Shown here: positions 19,640 to 28,624 of the stretch, piece by piece | How positions within the stretch are numbered: the stretch's first letter is position 1 | Layout of the letters: every line of letters starts with the position of its first letter | Assembly: GCA_024279035.1 (NCBI GenBank) | Contig: JAJRSA010000015.1 | Coordinates: 21,881 to 85,880 of the forward strand | Source: Alphaproteobacteria bacterium | Lineage (GTDB): Bacteria > Pseudomonadota > Alphaproteobacteria > Micavibrionales > Micavibrionaceae | Reading direction: 5' to 3' | DNA: 64,000 bases | Program-made: the position numbers and the translations under genes | Notes under the pieces: model-generated | Seen by the model: only the letters and a program-made list of their open reading frames with translations | What the model was told of the DNA's origin: nothing | Database searches by the model: none

Positions 19640-20575
19640 ATGTCAGGTTTATCGAATGTTTTTTATCTTAAAATTTTAATTTCTATTGCGCTTCTCGCTT
19701 TTATTGCTACGCAGGTGAATTGGGGAGATGTCAGCCCCTCTTTCTCTAACATGTCAATATCAGGGCTGGCGTGGGCTTTTATAGCGCTTACATTCCAAAC
19801 ACTTGTTTTGGGTGTAAGATGGTATTTCATTGTGAATACAGGACGCCAGCGCATGGATTACAAAAAAGCGCTCCAGATTACCTTTGCCTCTTTGATTGCC
19901 AATTTTATGTTCTTGACCTCTGTAAGCGGGTTAGCTGTGCGTGTTATATTAACTGTACGAGAGAAAGTCTCTCTTCTTTTTGCGCTGGGGGCAAGTGTAA
20001 TTGACCGTTTAATGACCCTTCTTGCCCTTCTTATTCTGGCAGCTCTTTTTATGCCATTTGCCCACACTTATATGGGGAAAGAACTTATGATTATGGCGGC
20101 GAGTCTTTTTGCTACATTACTTGTCTTGGGGCTTGGACTTTATGCGCTCTCGAAAACACACTATGGCTCTTTTCTAAAATCATCTCGAAAAACAGCATGC
20201 ACCCTTAAATATATGCAAACCATTTTTACAAAACCACACTTATTCAGTTCGATTATCATGGTGAGTCTGATTGCGCAACTTTTCTATTTTGGGGCGGTTT
20301 ATATTTTATTACAAGGGCTTGAAATTGATATTAAATTTGTTCAATTGCTCACTGTTTTGCCTATGATTGCTCTGATCTCAAGTCTCCCTATCGGGATTGG
20401 AGGATGGGGGGTCAGAGAAGGGGCTTTTGTCTATGGCCTCGGCATATTAGGGATTGGGATGGAGCAAGCGTTCCTTGTCTCTATTCAAGTCGGTTTATTG
20501 GGGCTTGTCTCCGCCACTCTCGTAGGATTGCCCACATGGTTTATACAAGACCGGAAACAGACACAAAAAGTATAA
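19640..20575 (+). CDS. Flippase-like / lysylphosphatidylglycerol-synthase TM-domain protein
   Basis: A 311-residue polytopic membrane protein with about eight hydrophobic segments. Motifs such as VRWYFIV, ASVIDRLMTLLALLI and SSLPIGIGGWGVREGAFVYG are typical of the UPF0104/YbhN/AglD2-like family related to the membrane part of MprF. Family members are associated with lipid or polysaccharide precursor translocation. It is followed by an O-antigen-ligase-like gene whose start lies inside it, consistent with a shared role in envelope polysaccharide assembly. The substrate is unknown. Confidence 0.85.
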   Translation: MSGLSNVFYLKILISIALLAFIATQVNWGDVSPSFSNMSISGLAWAFIALTFQTLVLGVRWYFIVNTGRQRMDYKKALQITFASLIANFMFLTSVSGLAVRVILTVREKVSLLFALGASVIDRLMTLLALLILAALFMPFAHTYMGKELMIMAASLFATLLVLGLGLYALSKTHYGSFLKSSRKTACTLKYMQTIFTKPHLFSSIIMVSLIAQLFYFGAVYILLQGLEIDIKFVQLLTVLPMIALISSLPIGIGGWGVREGAFVYGLGILGIGMEQAFLVSIQVGLLGLVSATLVGLPTWFIQDRKQTQKV

Positions 20576-21825
20576 AAATGATCTCTGTTCTTTTGTGTCT
20601 TTTGGGCATAGGCATTCAAACTCAAATTTTATTTGGGGTGACAGACTCTTATATGGGACTACGCCTTAATCTTGGGGATTTTGTTATGCCTTGTGCAGGT
20701 GTGATTATTTTCATCTCTCTTCTGCGTCGCCGTTCTTTTTGGCCTCAGTGGCAAAGCCCTTGCCGAGATGTGTGGTTCTATATGCTCCTTGGTTTGATCT
20801 TCATGGGGCTTGGGAACGCCTATATTCAGGAAGGCACTCTCAGTCATTGGGCAGTGTTCAATCGTGGAATAGGCTGGTTTGTCCTCACAGGTTATATATT
20901 TTTTGCAGGGTGGGGTGTCACTAATCTCTCAGAAAAACATGTTCTTATTTTTATGAAAGTCTTTCTCCTTTTCACATTTGCAACAATAATATGTGGGACA
21001 GTTTGGTTTTTTCTGTTTCGGTTAGAGAGTGATCATACAAATACAACCTATCTCTACATTCAATTTTCTGGGCTAATGGGCAATCGTAATGCCTTTGCTT
21101 TTTTGATGATCTGTAGCCTTGTCTTATATACATACTTTGATGATATAAAGATGATCATACTTCCTAAAATTCAGAGCTATCTGACTTATATAATCTGGTT
21201 TTTTCTACCTCTGGCTATGATTTTTAATGGCTCACGGGCAGGATGGGTTGGGTTAGGTCTTGTGATTGTGTGGTTTCTCCTCTCAAAATTCAAATATACG
21301 CTCCGTTTTATTCTCCCAGCGCTTCTTCTGTCTTCTTTGGTTGTGGTATATATGTATACGCACAATTCTAAATCTGTCTTTCGTGAAGATCAAAACAACA
21401 AAATGTCAAATCTCGGAGACGCCAAAACAGATCAACTCCGTTTAACTGTGGCAGAGGATGCGCTTGAATTGTGGGCAGAGCATAAATTTTTGGGGGCAGG
21501 AATCGGAAGCTTTTTGCTTTACCAAGAAAACAAACATGGACAGATCTTAGATCAAATTGATAATAGTGCGCTTTGGGTTTTGACAGAGCTAGGGATCTTT
21601 GGGGCTTTGGTTTTTGGAAGCTTTTATATGATGGCGTTAATCGCCCTCTGGCGTACCTATAAAACCCGACAAGACCCGCAAGATATGTACGGTGCCCTTG
21701 CCCAAGCCATGATGGTGATTATGGTTTTATTTGCGTTGTTTTCTCTTGTGCATCAAATATTATATGCACGCTATCTCTGGTTTTTACTGGGAGTGGCGCT
21801 GGCTAAACCTCAACACGCTTCTTAA
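20536..21825 (+). CDS. O-antigen ligase (WaaL/Wzy_C) family protein
   Basis: A polytopic membrane protein of about 429 residues with around ten hydrophobic segments and a large periplasmic loop. The Wzy_C signature is visible: GLMGNRNAFAFLM, MIFNGSRAGWVGLGL and HKFLGAGIGSFLLY. Such proteins join or polymerise sugar chains on lipid carriers. I take the ATG at 20536-20538, which has AGGA about nine bases upstream and overlaps the preceding gene by 40 bases; the ATG at 20578 is an alternative. The 3' end overlaps the convergent acyltransferase gene by 23 bases. Confidence 0.83.
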   Translation: MVYTRPETDTKSIKMISVLLCLLGIGIQTQILFGVTDSYMGLRLNLGDFVMPCAGVIIFISLLRRRSFWPQWQSPCRDVWFYMLLGLIFMGLGNAYIQEGTLSHWAVFNRGIGWFVLTGYIFFAGWGVTNLSEKHVLIFMKVFLLFTFATIICGTVWFFLFRLESDHTNTTYLYIQFSGLMGNRNAFAFLMICSLVLYTYFDDIKMIILPKIQSYLTYIIWFFLPLAMIFNGSRAGWVGLGLVIVWFLLSKFKYTLRFILPALLLSSLVVVYMYTHNSKSVFREDQNNKMSNLGDAKTDQLRLTVAEDALELWAEHKFLGAGIGSFLLYQENKHGQILDQIDNSALWVLTELGIFGALVFGSFYMMALIALWRTYKTRQDPQDMYGALAQAMMVIMVLFALFSLVHQILYARYLWFLLGVALAKPQHAS

Positions 21826-22321
21826 TCTGCGCAGGGACACCTGCCACAAGTGTGTTTTCTGGAACATCTTCGCGCACAACAGAGCCTGCCGCGACAATCG
21901 CATTTTGTCCAATCGTTACCCCTGGGAGAATAATGGCACGAGACCCAATCCATACGCCTTCTTTGATGACGATGGGCTTGGCTGTATGAGGGCGAGGGAG
22001 AGCTTTAATACTCTGATCTAAAGAATCTGTCGTGAGAATAACATCAGGAGAAATCACAACATCATTGCCCAATTTAATACCCCCGCGTGCCATCATCATC
22101 ACGCCATGGTTAAGCGCGCACCGGTCTCCAATGACAATATTGTGGTGACCGCTAATCCGCACGGCTCCAAAAACGCGCAGATCACGGCCACATTGTTGAA
22201 CACTGGCACGGATCAAAGATTTTCTTAGAAAGCGTGTCAAATGATCCCAGATGTAAAGCATCGTAAACATTGCTTTTTTAAGAGGCGACAAGTGACGGAC
22301 TCGGGTTGTGATCTCATTCAT
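21803..22321 (-). CDS. Hexapeptide-repeat acyltransferase
   Basis: A protein of about 172 residues whose C-terminal two thirds form left-handed beta-helix hexapeptide repeats (IVIGDRCALNHGVMM, IVIKEGVWIGSRAIILPGV, IGQNAIVAAGSVV) and end in the VAGVPAQI motif of O-acetyltransferases of the maltose/galactoside acetyltransferase and WcaF type. I start at the ATG at 22319-22321, which overlaps the stop of the sulfotransferase as ATGA. It probably decorates a cell-surface sugar, in line with its neighbours. Confidence 0.85.
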   Translation of the reverse strand: MNEITTRVRHLSPLKKAMFTMLYIWDHLTRFLRKSLIRASVQQCGRDLRVFGAVRISGHHNIVIGDRCALNHGVMMMARGGIKLGNDVVISPDVILTTDSLDQSIKALPRPHTAKPIVIKEGVWIGSRAIILPGVTIGQNAIVAAGSVVREDVPENTLVAGVPAQIKKRVEV

Positions 22322-23094
22322 GTTTTTATCCATCCTGTTAAATCTCGTCCAAGACATTCAGAGAGAGCCTCTATCTCAGGCGCACAGAGCGCATTCAGCT
22401 CTTCCCGAAACGGGGGAGGAATGCCCTCCAGATATTCTTTTTTCCCAGAGAAGGCCTTGTGCCCCATCTTTTCAAAGAGTTTATGCCCAACCCGTGCAGA
22501 GAGTGTGTTTTTAGGGCGCGCAACATTTACTTTTTTGGTCAAAGTCTCTGGTATAAAAGACGACTCAATGTCTAAAAAACTGTATAAATCTTTGACTATT
22601 TGTTCAGGATTGTCTTTCAGATCATCAAAATAAACAGGCATAATATTATGCGCCTCAACATGCTGCATCAGCCATGCGATATGCGCAGAGATAAGCCCTG
22701 GTTCAACCCATGCCCGAAACCAGACATAGGTGTCTAAAATTTCTTCAAATGTATAAGTGATATGCCCTAAGCGCTGGACATGCCAATAGCCCGAAAAAGC
22801 GCGTTCCACAGGATTGCGCACCCCAAAGGCAAATTTAGCGTCTGGATTATGCGTGAGAATACGCTCCAGCGCCTGCACAGAATTAATATAGGTTGGCGTA
22901 CAATCAATTTTCAATTGCCCGTCTGTTTGAGGGGGGTAAAGTGACTCGTACCACGCCTCCCCTTTATAAAAATTTACATCAAAATAGTTGCTTTCAGACT
23001 GCTCCGTTGCACAAATTTGAGGATGTTCTTTCAAACATTCAAAGACCCATGTAGAGGCTGTTTTAGGGGGGCCAAGATAGAAAAAATCAATCAC
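22318..23094 (-). CDS. Sulfotransferase-family protein
   Basis: A protein of about 258 residues with the PAPS-binding 5' loop GPPKTASTWVFE near the N-terminus and the 3'-phosphate motif RNPVERAFSGYWH, both diagnostic of sulfotransferases. I start at the GTG at 23092-23094: it overlaps the upstream stop codon as GTGA and has GGAG seven bases before it. It likely sulfates a polysaccharide or other surface molecule; the acceptor is unknown. It forms a coupled operon with the TylF-like methyltransferase upstream and the acetyltransferase downstream. Confidence 0.88.
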   Translation of the reverse strand: MIDFFYLGPPKTASTWVFECLKEHPQICATEQSESNYFDVNFYKGEAWYESLYPPQTDGQLKIDCTPTYINSVQALERILTHNPDAKFAFGVRNPVERAFSGYWHVQRLGHITYTFEEILDTYVWFRAWVEPGLISAHIAWLMQHVEAHNIMPVYFDDLKDNPEQIVKDLYSFLDIESSFIPETLTKKVNVARPKNTLSARVGHKLFEKMGHKAFSGKKEYLEGIPPPFREELNALCAPEIEALSECLGRDLTGWIKT

Positions 23095-23876
23095 GACTTC
23101 ACTCCACAAATATTGCCCGTTGAGGCATCATAGTGAAAATAGAGATCATGGGGATGAGCCGCAAAATACTCATCAACCGCCTGTTTTGAACCTGCCCATG
23201 CGCCATAATCATCAACAATCAGAATACCTCCCTTCACAAGCTTGGGAAATAAATGCTCCAACTCATGTTTAGTAGATTCATACCAATCCGTATCCAAGCG
23301 CAAGAGCGCAATCTCATCAGGCATTTCTTTCGGGAGTGTGTCTTCCACTTTCCCTTGTATTGTATGAATTTTATCGGGGGGATAGCCCGTATCCCCAAGC
23401 ACTTTTTGAACGGTCTCTAATGCTCCAACAGACCAATCACTTTTACCATCTTTTTGATAGGTCTCGTATAAAGCATCCGCTTTCATAGTCGTAAAAAAAC
23501 TAAAATCTTTGTCTGTTGGCTCACTCATTCCCTCAAATGTGTCATAAAGATAAAAATCCCGTGACACATCACCTTGCTTCACAAGATGTTCTGCCATAAT
23601 CGCTGTACACCCCCCTTTCCACACGCCACACTCTACAATTGCGCCTTGAATCTTGTGTTTGGAAATATGATCTGTCGCATTAAACGCCGTATATAACCCT
23701 GGCCATTTCACCATCGAAAAAGCACAATATTTTTTATAAAGTGTTTTAAAATCATCAGAAATTGCCGTCGGCAAAGCCTCTTGCCCTCGTGGCCGATACC
23801 GCGAGACCTCAAGCCCTAGAGATCGTAAGAAATCTCGTAGCCAGAACCGAAATGTTTTATATGATTGAGCAGACAT
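23091..23876 (-). CDS. TylF/MycF-type O-methyltransferase
   Basis: A 261-residue SAM-dependent methyltransferase. The pattern GAIVECGVWKGGCTAIMAE, FYLYDTFEGMSEP, LLRLDTDWYESTKHELEHL and GGILIVDDYGAW is that of the TylF (macrocin O-methyltransferase) family, with the metal-binding aspartates in DTDWYEST and VDDY. In surface-glycan clusters these enzymes usually methylate sugars. It heads the three-gene minus-strand operon with the sulfotransferase and acetyltransferase. The upstream 137 bases to dnaB would hold its promoter. Confidence 0.88.
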   Translation of the reverse strand: MSAQSYKTFRFWLRDFLRSLGLEVSRYRPRGQEALPTAISDDFKTLYKKYCAFSMVKWPGLYTAFNATDHISKHKIQGAIVECGVWKGGCTAIMAEHLVKQGDVSRDFYLYDTFEGMSEPTDKDFSFFTTMKADALYETYQKDGKSDWSVGALETVQKVLGDTGYPPDKIHTIQGKVEDTLPKEMPDEIALLRLDTDWYESTKHELEHLFPKLVKGGILIVDDYGAWAGSKQAVDEYFAAHPHDLYFHYDASTGNICGVKS

Positions 23877-24013
23877 GGTCTCTCGAGTTTACAGCTTTTA
23901 TCCCATGGTTCAAGAGGGCATACACAAAGGGAAGCACCTCTTATCCCCGTAATTCACAGGGCAAGATCAAATAGTCATGCCCTTTCTTTTCTCTGTTAGT
24001 GTAGAGTGGAGAG

Positions 24014-25519
24014 ATGAACAATATCGCACATATGACACAAGACTCGGTCGAGATGGTATCCACCGAAACATCCCCACAAACGCACCTTCCTCATAACTTA
24101 GAGGCAGAACAAGGTTTGATTGGGGCCTTATTATTGGACAATAAAGTCTTGGAACGTGTAGCAGATCTCTTAAAGCCTGTGCATTTTTATGCAGGCGCCC
24201 ATACTCGTATTTATGAAGCGATCCATGTTCTTGTTGAGCGCGGACAAGCCGCCACTCCCGTCACGCTCAAAGGTTATTTTGAGAAAGATCAGGATTTAAA
24301 CTCTGTGGGTGGGGTTGAATATCTGGCAGATCTGGCAGGCTCTGTGGTGAGCTTAACCAATGCAGAAAGCTATGCACATACAATTTATGATCTCTATTTG
24401 AGGCGTGAGCTGGTGAGTGTCGGGAGTGACATCATTGAAGATGCCCGTGGTTTTTCCATTGATCAAGAAACAACGGAAACCATTGAAAAAGCAGAAGCAG
24501 AGCTTTTTAAGCTCGCAGAAAGCGGAGAATCTAAAGGTGGATTCGTAACCCTAAGAGATTCGGTTGTCACAGCCATTGAAATTGCAGAGAAAGCCTATAA
24601 CACCCAAGGTCAAGTCACGGGGGCGACAACAGGTCTTGTGGATATAGATAAAAAACTGGGCGGATTACACCCCTCTGATTTATTAATTCTCGCCGCGCGT
24701 CCCTCTATGGGGAAAACAGCGCTGGCCGTTAATATTGCCTTTAATGCCTCCAAAAGATATGCCGAATCGGGAGGGAAAGAAGGAGCTGTCACCGCCTTTT
24801 TCTCGCTTGAGATGTCTCACGATCAGCTCACGACACGTATTCTTGCCGATCAGGCCAGTATCTCAGGAGACTCTATTCGGAAAGGACATTTAACCCAAGA
24901 TCAATTTAGAGATTTTGCACAAGCTGCACACGCTCTCAGCCAAATTCCTCTTTACATTGATGATACGCCTGCCCTCTCTATTGCTGCCGTGCGCACACGC
25001 TCTCGTCGCCTCAAAAGGCAACATGGATTAGGCCTCATTGTCGTTGATTATCTTCAGCTCTTACGAGGATCTGGGAGCAAACAATCAGAAACAAATCGTG
25101 TCAACGAAGTGTCAGAAATCACCAGAGGTCTAAAAGCCCTTGCTAAAGAACTCCAAGTCCCTGTCCTAGCTCTCTCGCAATTGTCTCGAGGCGTAGAATC
25201 TCGTGATGATAAACGCCCTATGCTCTCTGATCTCCGAGAGTCAGGTTCAATTGAACAAGATTCTGATGTTGTCATGTTTATTTATCGGGAGGAATACTAT
25301 CTCTCTCGTGAAGAGCCAAGCCAAAAAACAAGCGAATCTGCCGAGAAATTCAATGAACGCTACGAGACATGGTCGCGTCGAATCCAAGACATGGCTAATC
25401 TCGCCGAAGTCATCGTTGCCAAACAAAGACACGGCCCTATCGGCCCCATCAAACTCCAATTCGACGCAAACTACACGCGTTTCTCAGATTTAGCACAAAG
25501 TTACGATCAAGATCATTAA
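24014..25519 (+). CDS. dnaB: Replicative DNA helicase DnaB
   Basis: Hexameric 5'-3' helicase of the replication fork, 501 residues. The N-terminal domain has HNLEAEQGLIGALLLDN. The RecA-like domain carries Walker A ARPSMGKTALA, the Walker B strand LIVVDYLQLL, and the C-terminal SDLRESGSIEQDSD and FDANYTRFSDL motifs. No intein is present. The N-terminus has about 25 extra residues before the conserved region; a later start is possible. The usual partner rplI is not adjacent. Confidence 0.96.
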   Translation: MNNIAHMTQDSVEMVSTETSPQTHLPHNLEAEQGLIGALLLDNKVLERVADLLKPVHFYAGAHTRIYEAIHVLVERGQAATPVTLKGYFEKDQDLNSVGGVEYLADLAGSVVSLTNAESYAHTIYDLYLRRELVSVGSDIIEDARGFSIDQETTETIEKAEAELFKLAESGESKGGFVTLRDSVVTAIEIAEKAYNTQGQVTGATTGLVDIDKKLGGLHPSDLLILAARPSMGKTALAVNIAFNASKRYAESGGKEGAVTAFFSLEMSHDQLTTRILADQASISGDSIRKGHLTQDQFRDFAQAAHALSQIPLYIDDTPALSIAAVRTRSRRLKRQHGLGLIVVDYLQLLRGSGSKQSETNRVNEVSEITRGLKALAKELQVPVLALSQLSRGVESRDDKRPMLSDLRESGSIEQDSDVVMFIYREEYYLSREEPSQKTSESAEKFNERYETWSRRIQDMANLAEVIVAKQRHGPIGPIKLQFDANYTRFSDLAQSYDQDH

Positions 25520-25520
25520 G

Positions 25521-25586
25521 AGACAGGACTGTGTCTCCGTCTCGTAGAGAGACAAAGCCTACGTGGCGCTTGAACGTCATATAGAG
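25521..25586 (-). repeat. Three-hairpin repeat element, copy 2
   Basis: The same plan as the element at 8451-8513: GAGACA pairs with TGTCTC around GGACTG, GTCTC pairs with GAGAC around GTAGA, then AAGCCTACGTGGC and a tail TTGAACGTCATATA. Compared with copy 1, the first two stems have changed on both sides while loop and tail bases are kept. It fills the gap between dnaB and ctaB and its tail overlaps the ctaB stop codon (25577-25579). Confidence 0.6.
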
Positions 25587-26470
25587 TGATCTAACATAAG
25601 CACAGCAAACAAGGCAAAAAGATAAAATACTGAATAGCCAAACATCTGTTTTGCAGATCTATGTGTTTTATCCCTGAGTGTTAAAAGTGCGATGACAATA
25701 AACCCTCCACTAAGAATGAAGGCACTCACACCATAAATCATACCTGCAAATCCTAGCCCCCATGGCGCAAGCGTAACAGGAAACAAAAGAATTGTATAAA
25801 ATACCATCTGGGTTTTTGTATGAGGCTCTCCTGCCGTGACGGGCAACATTGGGATTTTTGCGCGCTTGTAATCTTCATTGGCAAAGAGCGCCAATGCCCA
25901 AAAATGGGGGGGAGTCCACATAAAAATAATGAAAAACAACAAAAGCGGATAAAGGGTCACACCCCCTGTGACGGCCGCCCACCCAATCATCGGGGGGAAA
26001 GCCCCTGCAGCACCTCCAATCACAATATTATAGGGCGTACGGGGTTTGAGCCAGATCGTATAAATCACCACATAGAAAAAACTGGCGAACATCAAAAGAC
26101 CTGCTGCCACCCAATTGGTTGCTAATCCCATCATCATAAAAGCTACAAGGCTCACAAAAATGGAAAAGCCCAACGCATTATCAGGATGGATCAACCCAGT
26201 TGGTAAAGGCCTGTTTTTTGTACGATTCATAATCGCATCAAGATCTCGTTCAAACCACATATTGAAAGCCCCCGCCGCCCCCGACCCCAAAGCCAAGGCG
26301 AGAATAGACAATATTGCAACAAACGGGTGCATTTCTGCTCGTGCAGGAGCCACCCATAACCCTACAAACCCTGTAAATACAACAAGACTCATCACACGGG
26401 GTTTAAGGAGTTCAAAATACCCCTTGAGAGAAGAACGAGTATCCGACGGTATAGAAGAAGATAGAGTCAT
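25577..26470 (-). CDS. ctaB: Protohaem IX farnesyltransferase (haem O synthase)
   Basis: A 297-residue UbiA-family membrane prenyltransferase with about nine hydrophobic segments that farnesylates haem B to haem O for terminal oxidases. The first Asp-rich motif is NMWFERDLDAIMNRTKNRPL; the second region contains ALFANEDYKRAKIPMLPV. Cytochrome oxidase genes are not next to it. A DUF3576 lipoprotein lies upstream on the same strand (14-base gap). Its stop codon lies in the three-hairpin repeat. Confidence 0.94.
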   Translation of the reverse strand: MTLSSSIPSDTRSSLKGYFELLKPRVMSLVVFTGFVGLWVAPARAEMHPFVAILSILALALGSGAAGAFNMWFERDLDAIMNRTKNRPLPTGLIHPDNALGFSIFVSLVAFMMMGLATNWVAAGLLMFASFFYVVIYTIWLKPRTPYNIVIGGAAGAFPPMIGWAAVTGGVTLYPLLLFFIIFMWTPPHFWALALFANEDYKRAKIPMLPVTAGEPHTKTQMVFYTILLFPVTLAPWGLGFAGMIYGVSAFILSGGFIVIALLTLRDKTHRSAKQMFGYSVFYLFALFAVLMLDHSI

Positions 26471-26483
26471 GCAGCCTCACATA

Positions 26484-27008
26484 CTATTTTCTTTCCAATT
26501 CTGCAATTCTAAGTTGTCGTGCTCGCGTTAAAATAGCATCTTCTAATTTACGGGCTGTGTCTGAAGCAGGAGTTACACTTACATTGTTCACTTGTTTAAA
26601 GACTGTCACCTTTACCGCAGAGGCTTTTAGTTCTTTCCCTAAGATAAAAACATTTAATTTAAGCTGTTCATTCGGTGTGTTGGCATCACTGTGCCAATCT
26701 GTGAGAATTGTTCCTCCGAAAGGATCAGCACTCGCCAAAGGCATGAAAGAGACTGTATCTAAAGCAGCGCGCCATAAAAAGCTATTGACGGTAATCCCTT
26801 CGCTGTTCTTGTTTTCTTCTCCGCTTGGATTCAGGAGAGACCCTTTCCCAAAAATACTCGGTGCATCCGCGTAAATACCGCCATATTGTTCGGTAGAGGC
26901 ACGATCAGCCCCTGTTGGATATTTGGCTTCTCTCTCAATATTGCTACATGCCGTTAGAACAAAGAGTGTTGACGTGATAAAGAGGACAAGTGTATTGATC
27001 TTAGTCAT
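26484..27008 (-). CDS. DUF3576-type lipoprotein
   Basis: A 174-residue protein with a lipoprotein signal peptide ending in LTAC (Cys about residue 21). The mature part contains NSFLWRAALDTVSFMPLASA, DPFGGTILTDWHS and AVKVTVFKQ, the succession seen in DUF3576, a family found mainly in Alphaproteobacteria. It is probably anchored in the outer membrane. The function is not established. It lies just upstream of ctaB and diverges from the porin gene. Confidence 0.82.
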   Translation of the reverse strand: MTKINTLVLFITSTLFVLTACSNIEREAKYPTGADRASTEQYGGIYADAPSIFGKGSLLNPSGEENKNSEGITVNSFLWRAALDTVSFMPLASADPFGGTILTDWHSDANTPNEQLKLNVFILGKELKASAVKVTVFKQVNNVSVTPASDTARKLEDAILTRARQLRIAELERK

Positions 27009-27326
27009 ATTCTATAGCCTTGGTTTATTTATGCTTGATATCTCTACCATGTGAAATGAAGCTCTACAAGTCCAGAGACACTTCTAAAACTTAGAGTTTC
27101 AAAGAATAAGGCGCTTCATACAAAAAACAAGAGTGTTGCAAAAATACCACTATTTTATAGAGGGAGATCTATATCTTTTTCCTTCCCCTTGAGTTTTAAA
27201 AGTTTTCGCTCACAATAAGGGCGTATTCGAATAATTCGGGTACATCTTTGTTGGCCGATGTCGGTCTAATTTTAATCTTAATGGTTCATTTTACATTGCG
27301 TAGAACAAAATAATTGGAGGATAACC
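27009..27326. other. Divergent intergenic region upstream of the porin gene
   Basis: 318 bases between the lipoprotein and porin starts. It contains a short palindrome CGAATAATTCG (27224-27234) and AT-rich stretches. GGAGG (27316-27320) is the porin ribosome-binding site, followed six bases later by the ATG. The long untranslated leader could be a target of small RNAs, as for many porins, but no specific structure can be shown. No RNA gene is recognised. Confidence 0.3.
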
Positions 27327-28493
27327 ATGAAAAAACTACTTTTAAGCAGCGTTGCTGTGATCAGTCTTGCCGCAGTCGCTACACCAGCGTCCGCTCAAGG
27401 ACTAAAGCTTGACCTTGGTGGTCATTATAAAGGGTACGGCGTAATCAATAGCCAAGACGAAGCGACTGGTTCTGAAGCCCGTTCTGTTGACTGGCTACAA
27501 GAAACTGAAATTCACTTCGGTGGAGAAACAACTTTGGACAGTGGCCTAACAGTTGGAGCTCATTTCGAAGCTGACTCAGATGCAAATGATTCATTTTCTG
27601 TTGATGAGTCTTATGCTTACTTTGCTGGCTCATGGGGTCGCGTTAACCTTGGGGATGAAGATGGATCTGCATACTTACTACAAGTTGCTGCCCCTTCAGC
27701 TGACTCAAACGTTGATGGTATTCGTCAGTTCGTACAAGGCGTGAACTATATGGTTTCCCCAATGGGTGCTGGTTTCATGAACTGGGATGGTTTCGACTAT
27801 GATAACGATCTTACAAATGATGCTAACAAATTGACATACTTGTCACCTATCATGAACGGTTTCCAAGCGGGTGTTTCTTATACACCTGACACACAAGACT
27901 TGGCGTCTCGTCAAGGTGTGACTGGTGCGCCTGGTGGATTTGCAAACAGCAGCCTTGCTGGTGTAAATGCAGATGATGTTGATGGTGCCTGGGGTGAAGC
28001 TTATGAAGGAGCTGTACGCTACGAAGGTTCATTCAATAATGTTGGTGTTATCGCTGGTGCAGGGTACACAACAGTACGCCTTGAACAAGATGGGGCTGTC
28101 GCTGCTGCCGCTGGTGAAGATGATTATGACGAGTGGAATGCTGGTCTTGATCTTGACTTCGGTGCGTTCGGACTTGGTGTTGTTTACACAGAAAACAACA
28201 ACGGTTCAGACACAAACGGTGCTGATTCAAATGAGACATGGGTTGTTGGTGCAGACTACACAACTGGTCCATTTAAATTGGGTGTATCATACTTGAACAA
28301 CGAAAATGAAGCGTTGCAAACTGCTGGTACAGAAGTTGAAACAGACCGCTACACAGGTGGTGTTGTTTACACATACGGCCCAGGCATGAGCTTCCGTGGA
28401 TCAATCAGCTACATTGATCATGAAGTTGAAGGATCTTCTACAAGCGATACAGATTCTACAAACCTTCTTTTGGGAACACAAATCAACTTCTAA
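27327..28493 (+). CDS. Outer-membrane porin (general 16-strand type)
   Basis: A 388-residue protein with a clear signal peptide (cleavage expected after Ala23, ASA-QG). The mature part alternates hydrophobic and polar residues as in beta-barrel strands, is acidic and Gly/Asp/Asn-rich, and ends in a terminal strand with phenylalanine (NLLLGTQINF). Repeated FHFGGE/AGASYT-like strands and the TRP of GSWGRVNLGDEDG are typical of the alphaproteobacterial porin family. It has a strong ribosome-binding site and a strong terminator, consistent with an abundant protein and independent transcription. Confidence 0.9.
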   Translation: MKKLLLSSVAVISLAAVATPASAQGLKLDLGGHYKGYGVINSQDEATGSEARSVDWLQETEIHFGGETTLDSGLTVGAHFEADSDANDSFSVDESYAYFAGSWGRVNLGDEDGSAYLLQVAAPSADSNVDGIRQFVQGVNYMVSPMGAGFMNWDGFDYDNDLTNDANKLTYLSPIMNGFQAGVSYTPDTQDLASRQGVTGAPGGFANSSLAGVNADDVDGAWGEAYEGAVRYEGSFNNVGVIAGAGYTTVRLEQDGAVAAAAGEDDYDEWNAGLDLDFGAFGLGVVYTENNNGSDTNGADSNETWVVGADYTTGPFKLGVSYLNNENEALQTAGTEVETDRYTGGVVYTYGPGMSFRGSISYIDHEVEGSSTSDTDSTNLLLGTQINF

Positions 28494-28520
28494 TCGAAGT
28501 CGATCATAAGAATTTGAGAA

Positions 28521-28547
28521 AGGGCGCTTGCGAGCGCCCTTTTTTGT
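28521..28547 (+). terminator. Rho-independent terminator after the porin gene
   Basis: AGGGCGCT (28521-28528) and AGCGCCCT (28533-28540) form a perfect eight-pair stem with a TGCG loop, followed by six T residues. It lies 28 bases past the porin stop codon. Confidence 0.92.
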
Positions 28548-28624
28548 GTTTAGATTTAACACCCTAAAATAATTCCCCTCTTGCCCGAGATAAGATAAGC
28601 TCTGACAAAAAGTGAGCGTCCTCT

